In this document: piece after piece, positions 1 to 5,213 of the stretch | How the letters are laid out: every line of letters begins with the position of its first letter | Position numbering within the stretch: the stretch's first letter is position 1 | Program-made: the position numbers and the translations under genes | Notes under the pieces: generated by a model | What the model was told of the DNA's origin: nothing | Databases searched by the model: none | What the model saw: the letters and a program-made list of their open reading frames with translations, nothing else | Origin: Thermoanaerobacterales bacterium | GTDB lineage: Bacteria > Bacillota > Thermosediminibacteria > Thermosediminibacterales > Tepidanaerobacteraceae | Direction: 5' to 3' | NCBI GenBank assembly: GCA_012841995.1 | Contig: DUTQ01000360.1 | Span: forward strand, 1 to 5,213 | Length of the DNA: 5,213 nt

Positions 1-2779
1 AGATATAAATAAAGAAACAACAGGATATTGTGCTGAAGATTTTAAAGGTGAACCCATAGATATGGACCTTCAAGTAAAGATATTTGAAAAACACTATGAC
101 CCCGTTGAAATCGGAGAGTATTATGATTTTATTGACAAAAGAGTAGTTAAAAAATACAGATATGAAGAACGGCGGGAACTGCTGACTTCCATAAAGGGCA
201 GGTCAGATAAAAAGGGCGTATTTAAGCTAGACTTCCCGATTAGAAAAGAAAAAAACTATGAAATAGAGGTTACCGGGAAAGACACGAGGGGAAATAAAAT
301 CTGCACAAATACTTGGTTTATGCTGTATGATTTTTATGACACCTATCGGCAAAACCGGTATGAATTAAGAACAGATGATGAGGATAAAACCAAATACCGA
401 TTAGGGGAAGAAGCAAATATCAAGCTTTTTTACAACGATCAAGCAGTCGCTCCCACAGAAAAGGGCAAGATGCTCTACATGGAGCTTAAAAATGGATTAA
501 AAAGCTACAAGGTAACAGACAAAACATCCGAGAAATTTATATTTAGTGACGAATATCTGCCAAACACCTATATATGTGGGGTGTATTTCGATGGTGAAAG
601 GATCTATAAAGCCGGTGTCAAAGACCTGTTATATGATTTTGAAGAAAGACAGCTCGATATAGATGTAAAATCCGATAAAAAGTCGTATAGGCCAGGTGAT
701 ACTGTAAATCTAGATATTACTGTAAAAAAACCCGACGGCACACCTGTTAGGGCTGAAGTCAATATAAGCGTTGTAGATGAGAGCTTTTTCACTTTATGCC
801 AGCAGGATGTAAATACCGCCGAATCCATATATGATTACTGCATGGATACTGGAATACTTCTGGACTATGTCTCATATAGGGAATTAGACATTAATAAAGG
901 AGGGGCTGAAGGCGGTGGTGAAGGCGGAGATGGAGGATTAAGACAGGACTTTGAAGATACGGCATTTTTTAAATCAGTTAAAACAGATCAGAAAGGCAAA
1001 GGCAGTATAAGCTTTAAGCTTCCGGACAATTTGACGTCTTGGAGAATAACGTATCAGGCCATAACCTCTGATGTATATGCCGGAAATGGAACGCTCAACA
1101 TAAATGCAAAAGTTCCGTTCTTTGTAGACCTCATAATGTCTGATAAATACTTGATTGGCGATGCTCCGCATATAAGTGCAAGGGCATTTGGAACAGGCCT
1201 TGGCGCAAACGATATGGTGGATTATGTGGCAAAACTTGAAGATGAAAAAGGGGAAACAGTGGAGATAAAAAAATCCAATAAGGCAAGAAAGTATACTGAT
1301 ATAGACCTAGGGCCATTAAAAGAAGGCAAGTACAACATTACCGTTGAGGCGAAAAGCAAAAAGCATTCTGACGGCGTAAAAAGGGAGATTCAAGTTGTAG
1401 ATTCAACACTTGATGTCATGAAGACAGACCACATGCAATTACTAGAAGGCATCAAACTTCCGGCAGCGAAAGGGTTTACAATTTTAAACTTTTACAACAA
1501 AAGCGCTTCACTCTACTATGAGGCTTTAAATTCATTAAAATGGTCTTGGGGTGAACGGGTAGACCAAGTACTTGCAAAACATGTATCCCAAAACATGCTT
1601 GAACAAGGATTTGATGAAAATCAAATTAAAGAAAAGGCTAATTTTACCAGCTATCAAATTGACGATGGGGGAATTGCACTATTGCCTTATTCTGACAGCG
1701 ACCCGGCCATATCCGCCAAGGTGGCTTCACTTGCCGGTTGCGAGTTTGATGAAAACGCTCTAAAAGGTTACTTTTATAGCATCCTTGAAGACAAGGAATC
1801 CACCAAGGATGATGTCATATCGAGCCTTTGGGGCTTGGCGGCACTCAAAGAACCAGTGCTTTGCGATATTAACACATTTATGAAGGAAGAAGAGCTTAAT
1901 ATAAGGCAAAACCTGACACTTGGCATTGCCCTTGCGGAGCTGGGCGATGAAGCCGGTGCATCGGATATATATACAAAGACAATCACCAAATACGGCAAAA
2001 AGAGCGGGACAACATCTTACTTAAACGCAAAAGGAGATAAAAACGATATACTTGAAATAACCTCATTGGCAGCCGTGCTTTCAACAAAACTGGGGGCAAA
2101 TGAACGCTATGACCTTTTTGCTTATGTAGCAAACAACAGTGGTGATAAGGTTCTGACAAATCTAGAACAATTGATATGCATATCTGAAGATATCCCAGAA
2201 ACACACAAAGTGGCATCTTTCACTTATATTTTAGGGAACCAAAAAAAGAATATACAGCTTAAAGGGAACAATAGCTTCAGCCTACTTGTAAAGCCTGAAG
2301 AAATAGATAATATAAAATTTGAAGGCATCAAAGGGGATGTAATGGTTTCAGCAAGCTATCCGAGTAAGGTAAAAGATATAGGCAAAACAGATGATAATAT
2401 AAAGCTGGAAAGAGGCTACATCTCCTTTGGAAAACAGATAAACACCTTCAAGCAGTCTGAATTTGTAAAGATAGTGTTAAAACCGAAATTTTCGGAATCA
2501 GCGCCTGAAGGTTTTTACGAAATAACAGATGTGCTACCTTCCGGATTGAGGTTTGTAAGCCACAGAAGTTTAGACGAAAAGATATGCTATCCCATACACA
2601 GAAGCGGGCAGACAGTAGTATTTGGCTACTATTACAGCAAAAAAGGACCAAATAAGGACATTGTGTATTATGCCAGAGCGGCAGTGCCGGGGATTTATTC
2701 TGCTGACCACGCCGTAATGAAGCACACACAAAGTAATACCACTGCCATAACAGATAAGAGCATAATCAATATAAAGTGA
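1..2779 (+). CDS. Bacterial alpha-2-macroglobulin family protein, 5' partial, thioester Cys absent
   Basis: The reading frame is open from base 2 to the TGA at 2777-2779 (925 codons), so the Met codon at 62 is internal and the true start lies upstream. Counting that Met as residue 1, macroglobulin beta domains come first. A YRPGDTV strand (209-215) then opens the bait-region domain, and VVDESFF follows. A Gly/Glu loop rich in GG pairs (280-292) probably contains or flanks the bait segment. The A2M core signature LPDNLTSWRIT lies at 320-330. An alpha-toroid (thioester) domain spans about 470-720 and includes DDGG at 534-537. A C-terminal receptor-binding-like beta domain follows (about 815-905). 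Where thioester members have GCxEQ, this protein reads GERVDQ (497-502), so no thioester can form. Family members are usually exported or lipid-anchored protease traps of about 1,500 residues or more. Any signal peptide lies outside the window. Family assignment is firm; its target protease is unknown. Confidence 0.9.
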   Translation, partial: DINKETTGYCAEDFKGEPIDMDLQVKIFEKHYDPVEIGEYYDFIDKRVVKKYRYEERRELLTSIKGRSDKKGVFKLDFPIRKEKNYEIEVTGKDTRGNKICTNTWFMLYDFYDTYRQNRYELRTDDEDKTKYRLGEEANIKLFYNDQAVAPTEKGKMLYMELKNGLKSYKVTDKTSEKFIFSDEYLPNTYICGVYFDGERIYKAGVKDLLYDFEERQLDIDVKSDKKSYRPGDTVNLDITVKKPDGTPVRAEVNISVVDESFFTLCQQDVNTAESIYDYCMDTGILLDYVSYRELDINKGGAEGGGEGGDGGLRQDFEDTAFFKSVKTDQKGKGSISFKLPDNLTSWRITYQAITSDVYAGNGTLNINAKVPFFVDLIMSDKYLIGDAPHISARAFGTGLGANDMVDYVAKLEDEKGETVEIKKSNKARKYTDIDLGPLKEGKYNITVEAKSKKHSDGVKREIQVVDSTLDVMKTDHMQLLEGIKLPAAKGFTILNFYNKSASLYYEALNSLKWSWGERVDQVLAKHVSQNMLEQGFDENQIKEKANFTSYQIDDGGIALLPYSDSDPAISAKVASLAGCEFDENALKGYFYSILEDKESTKDDVISSLWGLAALKEPVLCDINTFMKEEELNIRQNLTLGIALAELGDEAGASDIYTKTITKYGKKSGTTSYLNAKGDKNDILEITSLAAVLSTKLGANERYDLFAYVANNSGDKVLTNLEQLICISEDIPETHKVASFTYILGNQKKNIQLKGNNSFSLLVKPEEIDNIKFEGIKGDVMVSASYPSKVKDIGKTDDNIKLERGYISFGKQINTFKQSEFVKIVLKPKFSESAPEGFYEITDVLPSGLRFVSHRSLDEKICYPIHRSGQTVVFGYYYSKKGPNKDIVYYARAAVPGIYSADHAVMKHTQSNTTAITDKSIINIK

Positions 2780-3747
2780 AATGGATGATGAATAAGATGT
2801 CAACCGGCAAAGCATTTAAATACAAATTAGTAATTATTACCATATTTGTCTTGATTGCTTTGCTGGTATTCTTTTTGCCAACTTCAGCAAAAAGGCAAAA
2901 AGATACAAAAGGAGGTATAGGGGAGAAACAAATCCGAAGGAGAGGAGAAAATTTTTCGCAAAAAAGACTTACGTGCAGATATTTTGATGAGGCACGATTT
3001 AAAAGGTCTTTACAGAGCGGCTCAGATGTTGATACATCTAAAATAGGGCACAAAGAAAGAATTAAAGGAGGAATAGTTCCACACCACCTCTTGGCAGACA
3101 AAATGATTGCAGATTTTTTTAAGGTGGCTTCAGAATCGAACCCGGAGGTAATAATAGTCATAGGCCCAAACCATAAAAGCGAAGGGACAAAGATGATATA
3201 TACAGCTGGGTGGGATTGGAATACACCCTTTGGAGTATTAGAGGCTGACAGAGAAATAACAACAAGACTTGCACAAACAAAGACAATTGGCCAGGACTTT
3301 GGCCTGATGGAAAGAGAACATTCCATATCATGCCTTGTCCCTTATATAAAATACTTCATGCCTGATGCCAAGATTGTGCCCATACTTATGACAGCTACAG
3401 ACAAAAAAGATAGTGCAGTCGAGCTTGCCAAATTATTTTGTGAAGTGATAAGAGGCAAAAAATGTCTTTTTATTGCCTCTGTGGATTTTTCTCACTATTT
3501 GTCTTTAGAAAAGGCCGATGAAAAGGATGAGATATCCAAACAAGCACTATTAAAAAGAGATATCAACCAAATAAGGGGTATGGGGAATGATTATATGGAT
3601 TCGAAAATCTCAATTATTGCATTGCTTTTGGCAATGAACGAGTTAGGTGCTGATGAACAGCTGATTTTAGAACACAATAATTCAGCTAGAATAAGCGGGG
3701 AAGCCTTACATTCTACAACAAGCTATTTTACAGTTGTTTACTGGTGA
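2776..3747 (+). CDS. amrB: MEMO-family protein (AmmeMemoRadiSam system protein B) with N-terminal membrane anchor
   Basis: The protein has 323 residues from the GTG at 2776. That start overlaps the A2M stop as GTGA, suggesting translational coupling. No good Shine-Dalgarno precedes it, and ATG at 2785 or 2788, behind a weak AAGTGA at 2774-2779, is an equally possible start. A hydrophobic segment at about 18-38 follows a Lys-rich N-terminus. It ends in TSA-KR, so it is either an anchor or a cleavable signal peptide. The MEMO domain covers about 95-323: GGIVPHH (98-104), GPNH (130-133), REHS (180-183) and DFSHY (237-241). These supply the three histidines (103 or 104, 133, 240) of the metal site shared with LigB-type extradiol dioxygenases. 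The cysteine that completes the site in human MEMO1 is not seen near the C-terminus (NNSARISGEALHSTTSYF, 301-318). The biochemical role of bacterial MEMO proteins is unsettled. Neither the AMMECR1 partner nor the radical SAM partner is in the window. Family assignment is strong; start and topology are less sure. Confidence 0.85.
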   Translation: MKWMMNKMSTGKAFKYKLVIITIFVLIALLVFFLPTSAKRQKDTKGGIGEKQIRRRGENFSQKRLTCRYFDEARFKRSLQSGSDVDTSKIGHKERIKGGIVPHHLLADKMIADFFKVASESNPEVIIVIGPNHKSEGTKMIYTAGWDWNTPFGVLEADREITTRLAQTKTIGQDFGLMEREHSISCLVPYIKYFMPDAKIVPILMTATDKKDSAVELAKLFCEVIRGKKCLFIASVDFSHYLSLEKADEKDEISKQALLKRDINQIRGMGNDYMDSKISIIALLLAMNELGADEQLILEHNNSARISGEALHSTTSYFTVVYW

Positions 3748-3770
3748 GATTAACACACATAACGAAATTA

Positions 3771-3799
3771 TGGAAATATTTATACAAATATGTTATAAT
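3771..3799 (+). promoter_or_regulatory. Extended -10 sigma-A promoter for the ligase/transporter unit
   Basis: A perfect TATAAT box at 3794-3799 is preceded by TG at 3791-3792, giving a full TGnTATAAT extended -10. The best -35 is TGGAAA at 3771-3776 (4 of 6 matches to TTGACA) with a 17-base spacer. Transcription would begin near 3806, leaving a leader of about 140 bases before the ATG at 3946. This separates the downstream ligase gene from the A2M/MEMO pair. Confidence 0.65.
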
Positions 3800-3820
3800 A
3801 TAAAGGATCTATGCGCCTAT

Positions 3821-3851
3821 AGGGCTATTAAGGCATTTGTCGGATAGCCCT
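3821..3851 (+). promoter_or_regulatory. Leader hairpin, possible attenuator or weak terminator
   Basis: AGGGCTAT at 3821-3828 is the exact reverse complement of ATAGCCCT at 3844-3851, giving an 8-bp stem with a 15-base loop. It lies just downstream of the predicted transcription start. The sequence after it (GATTTATTATG) is only moderately T-rich, so this is a poor intrinsic terminator. It could end transcription from the MEMO gene, or act as a 5'-UTR structure for the ligase. No known riboswitch class was recognised. Confidence 0.4.
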
Positions 3852-3880
3852 GATTTATTATGCAATCAAGTCTAGTAAAA

Positions 3881-3911
3881 TGCTTATACGGTAAATAGGT
3901 AAGCAATAGGT
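3881..3911 (+). repeat. Short direct repeat and weak stem in the ligase leader
   Basis: AATAGGT occurs at 3894-3900 and again at 3905-3911, an 11-base period that would place both copies on one DNA face. Overlapping this, TGCTTA (3881-3886) can pair with TAAGCA (3900-3905) around a 13-base loop. Either could be a regulatory site, but such short matches arise often by chance in AT-rich DNA. Confidence 0.2.
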
Positions 3912-3922
3912 GCTCTTTGACA
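3911..3922 (+). promoter_or_regulatory. boxA-like antitermination sequence in the ligase leader
   Basis: TGCTCTTTGACA differs by one base from the classical rRNA boxA TGCTCTTTAACA, the NusB/NusE (S10) RNA-binding element, and the match continues into AATT. It lies in the transcribed leader, downstream of the hairpin and nine bases before the Shine-Dalgarno. No rRNA gene is adjacent in the window. The resemblance is seen directly; a function is inference. Confidence 0.3.
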
Positions 3923-3930
3923 ATTACATA

Positions 3931-3936
3931 AGGAGG
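3931..3936 (+). promoter_or_regulatory. Ribosome binding site that fixes the ligase start at 3946
   Basis: AGGAGG lies nine bases before the ATG at 3946. The longer frame beginning at GTG 3910 has no Shine-Dalgarno, and its extra codons would read through this site, so the ATG is the better start. Confidence 0.85.
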
Positions 3937-3945
3937 AAGTTTCAA

Positions 3946-4959
3946 ATGAAGATCGCTATATTGATTGATGAACCTAGAATTACTTATCTGCCAGGAGAGG
4001 AAGGCGCTGGTGAAGATTTACAAAAAAGGAGAACTGTTAAAGGCTTAAAAGAAGTGCTTTCAAAGCGGTTTGAATGTATTGTTATGAAAGCTGATTATAA
4101 TATCATTTCAAAATTAAAAAAGGAAAAAGTTGATCTGGTTTTCAATCTATGCAATGGCGTAAGAGGAGAAACTAGGTTGGCACAGATACCCGCTCTCCTA
4201 GAATTTGCCCAAATTCCGTATACAGGTTCTTCCGTCTTGGGTCATGCTCTGGCAATAAATAAAAACTATGCTTGTAAGCTATTTAAGGAATCTGGTGTAC
4301 CAACCCCGGATTTTATTTCAATCTATGACTACGATGAATTAGAACAATTAGAGAAGAGAAAAATAAAATTCCCTGTACTTGTAAAACCATGTGATGAGGG
4401 TTCAGGAAGAGGCATTCATCAAGACAGCCTTGTCTTTGATATGCCCACATTGATTAGTAAAGTTGGAGAAGAACTTAAAACATACAACCCGCCGATTATG
4501 ATAACAGAGTATATTAAAGGGCGGGAATTTACTGTAGGGATATTGGGAAATGGCAAAGACATAAAAGTCCTGCCAATACTTGAAATCAGTTTTGAAAAGC
4601 TTCCTAAAAACCTTTCAAGGTTTTACAGCTTTGAAGTCAAATCACATTATGAGGACAAAACAATTTTCAAATGTCCGGCTCCATTGGAAGATGATTTAAA
4701 AGCAAAAATCGAACAAACTGCCATAAAGGCCTATAAAGTGCTGAATATGAGAGATTACGCAAGAGTAGATATAAGATTAAAAGACAATATTCCGTATGTC
4801 CTTGAAATCAACTCACTGCCTGGTTTGTTAAAAGGCTATAGTGACTTTACCAAAATGGCTGATGCCTGCCGATTGGGTTATTCCGGATTGGTTTATAAAA
4901 TCATTGAAAATGCCATTAATCGCTATAAGCGAAATGACATGAAGACGAAAGTTGTTTAA
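3946..4959 (+). CDS. D-Ala-D-Ala ligase-like ATP-grasp ligase, substrate uncertain
   Basis: The 337-residue cytoplasmic enzyme is of normal size for the D-Ala-D-Ala ligase superfamily, which joins an acyl-phosphate intermediate to an amine using ATP. The N-terminal preATP-grasp domain (about 1-105) carries LVFNLCNGVRGETR (64-77) and IPYTGS. The ATP-grasp core follows: VLVKP (144-148), a Gly-rich loop DEGSGRG (150-156), the adenine hinge EYIKGRE (188-194), RVD (273-275) and EINSLPG (287-293). R273 is the likely transition-state arginine; D275, E287 and N289 are the likely Mg ligands. Two features differ from true Ddl. The N-terminal GGxSxExxVS signature is replaced by DEPRITYLPGEEGAGEDL, and the C-terminal S-L/M substrate loop reads GYSDFTKM (297-304). 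This matches a recurrent Ddl-like subgroup whose substrate I do not know, so no ddl symbol is given. The transporter start follows 30 bases downstream, probably in the same operon. ATP-grasp ligase is near certain; peptidoglycan D-Ala-D-Ala synthesis is doubtful. Confidence 0.88.
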   Translation: MKIAILIDEPRITYLPGEEGAGEDLQKRRTVKGLKEVLSKRFECIVMKADYNIISKLKKEKVDLVFNLCNGVRGETRLAQIPALLEFAQIPYTGSSVLGHALAINKNYACKLFKESGVPTPDFISIYDYDELEQLEKRKIKFPVLVKPCDEGSGRGIHQDSLVFDMPTLISKVGEELKTYNPPIMITEYIKGREFTVGILGNGKDIKVLPILEISFEKLPKNLSRFYSFEVKSHYEDKTIFKCPAPLEDDLKAKIEQTAIKAYKVLNMRDYARVDIRLKDNIPYVLEINSLPGLLKGYSDFTKMADACRLGYSGLVYKIIENAINRYKRNDMKTKVV

Positions 4960-4989
4960 AAAAAGAATAAGTAGGAAAAAGGTGAAAAG

Positions 4990-5193
4990 ATGAAAAAGAT
5001 AAACGGCAAATGGTTGATATTAATGGCCTCCATATTGTTCGGTACAACCGGTACGGCTCAAGCCTTTGCCCCTGCAGGGGCCTCGCCCCTTACAGTGGGG
5101 GCTGTAAGAATGGTTGTCGGTAAGGGGCGAGGCCCCTGCAGGGGCAAAGGCTTGAGCCGTACCGGTTGTACCGAACAATATGGAGGCCATTAA
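4990..5193 (+). CDS. DMT/EamA-family transporter, N-terminal fragment running into its own inverted copy
   Basis: The ATG at 4990 is preceded by AAAGGTGA (4978-4985). The first 44 residues look like the start of a drug/metabolite transporter of the EamA type: a basic N-terminus, then a first membrane helix (about WLILMASILFGTTGTAQAF, 8-26), then APAGASPLTVGAVRMVVG (27-44), where such proteins continue into helix 2. Full members have about 290-310 residues and ten helices. Here the frame crosses at 5120 into the reverse complement of bases 5000-5093. It then encodes a hydrophilic, unrelated tail (KGRGPCRG and onward) up to TAA at 5191-5193. That stop is the complement of the Leu-11 codon at 5020-5022. 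The first 130 bases are therefore a real gene start and the remainder is a by-product of the repeat. The transported substrate cannot be inferred from so short a piece. Confidence 0.7.
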   Translation: MKKINGKWLILMASILFGTTGTAQAFAPAGASPLTVGAVRMVVGKGRGPCRGKGLSRTGCTEQYGGH

Positions 5194-5213
5194 TATCAAC
5201 CATTTGCCGTTTA
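5000..5213. repeat. Perfect 94-bp inverted repeat with 26-base loop at the window end
   Basis: Bases 5000-5093 are the exact reverse complement of 5120-5213, every pair summing to 10213 without mismatch or gap. The loop is 5094-5119. The repeat is still matching at the last base, so its true extent is unknown. The left arm and loop read through as one conserved transporter N-terminus, so the left arm is original and the right arm is the copy. There are no transposase, target duplication or terminal-repeat features. A fold-back amplification, library or assembly chimera is the likeliest origin; a genuine long palindrome is the alternative. Confidence 0.95.
5068..5081. repeat. 14-bp GC-rich palindrome nested in the left arm
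   Basis: GCCCCTGCAGGGGC is fully self-complementary and recurs at 5132-5145 in the right arm. Neighbouring foldable pieces are GGGGC/GCCCC (5077-5081 with 5085-5089) and CTTACAG/CTGTAAG (5089-5095 with 5102-5108). In an intact gene these would simply encode A-P-A-G-A-S-P-L-T-V-G-A-V-R. Their structure may have promoted the fold-back next to them. Confidence 0.8.

Noticed and set aside
62..64. ATG at 62 as the true start of the A2M gene
   Set aside because: The same frame is open to base 2 with protein-like sequence, no Shine-Dalgarno precedes 62, and the family normally has hundreds more N-terminal residues including a signal peptide.
899..937. Gly/Glu-rich repeat as a possible tandem repeat or assembly slip
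   Set aside because: Gly-rich linkers near the bait region are common in bacterial A2M proteins, the codons vary, and the frame is intact on both sides.
2908..2915. Perfect Shine-Dalgarno AAAGGAGGT inside the MEMO gene
   Set aside because: No start codon follows at usable distance; it encodes Lys-Gly-Gly. A similar AAAGGAGGA at 3064-3072 is explained the same way.
2766..3326. Long minus-strand open frame of 186 codons opposite the MEMO gene
   Set aside because: It is fully antisense to a gene with clear family motifs, has no recognisable domain, and is explained by the codon composition of the + strand gene.
3811..3822. Mini-ORF M-R-L-stop in the leader, resembling macrolide-arrest peptides
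   Set aside because: The predicted transcription start is only about five bases before its ATG, so its apparent AAAGGA ribosome site would not be in the RNA. A three-codon frame is also expected by chance.
3917..3922. Consensus -35 TTGACA before the ligase gene
   Set aside because: No -10 box lies 16-18 bases downstream; the bases are better explained as part of the boxA-like sequence.
3910..3945. Upstream GTG start for the ligase gene
   Set aside because: It lacks a Shine-Dalgarno and would translate through the AGGAGG at 3931-3936; the ATG at 3946 has ideal spacing and begins the expected MKIAIL strand.
5000..5213. Inverted repeat as an insertion sequence end, CRISPR unit or intrinsic terminator
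   Set aside because: The arms encode a transporter N-terminus, are far too long for a terminator, and there is no transposase, target duplication, spacer array or T-tract.

Overview
The window looks like a piece of a low-GC Firmicutes genome, most likely Clostridia. It is AT-rich, uses A/T-ending codons and has strong AGGAGG-type ribosome binding sites, and the gene content fits. This assignment is inference from style, since no rRNA or phylogenetic marker is present. All recognisable genes read on the + strand, and no tRNA, rRNA, CRISPR array or insertion sequence was seen.

Layout: (1) Bases 1-2779 hold the C-terminal 925 codons of a bacterial alpha-2-macroglobulin (A2M) protein. Its frame is open to the left edge, so the gene starts outside the window, and its thioester cysteine appears to be lost. 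(2) Bases 2776-3747 overlap the A2M stop by four bases and encode a MEMO-family protein (AmmeMemoRadiSam system protein B) with an N-terminal membrane anchor or signal peptide. (3) Bases 3748-3945 are a 198-base regulatory interval with a good extended -10 promoter, an 8-bp hairpin, a small direct repeat and a boxA-like sequence. (4) Bases 3946-4959 encode an ATP-grasp ligase related to D-Ala-D-Ala ligase. It keeps the ATP/Mg core but lacks the usual D-Ala recognition motifs. (5) A DMT/EamA-type transporter gene starts at 4990, 30 bases downstream, but is cut short.

The most striking structure is at the right end. Bases 5000-5093 are repeated perfectly in inverted orientation at 5120-5213 (94 bp, no mismatch or gap, 26-base loop), and the repeat reaches the last base of the window. 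The left arm plus loop read as the normal start of an EamA transporter, while the right arm is only the reverse complement of that coding sequence. The simplest explanation is a fold-back (snap-back) chimera from amplification, library preparation or assembly. A genuine long palindrome is not excluded.

Functionally there seem to be two units: an extracytoplasmic A2M/MEMO pair, and a separately promoted ligase/transporter pair that might make and move a small amino-acid-derived compound. Both functional links rest on gene order and spacing only.
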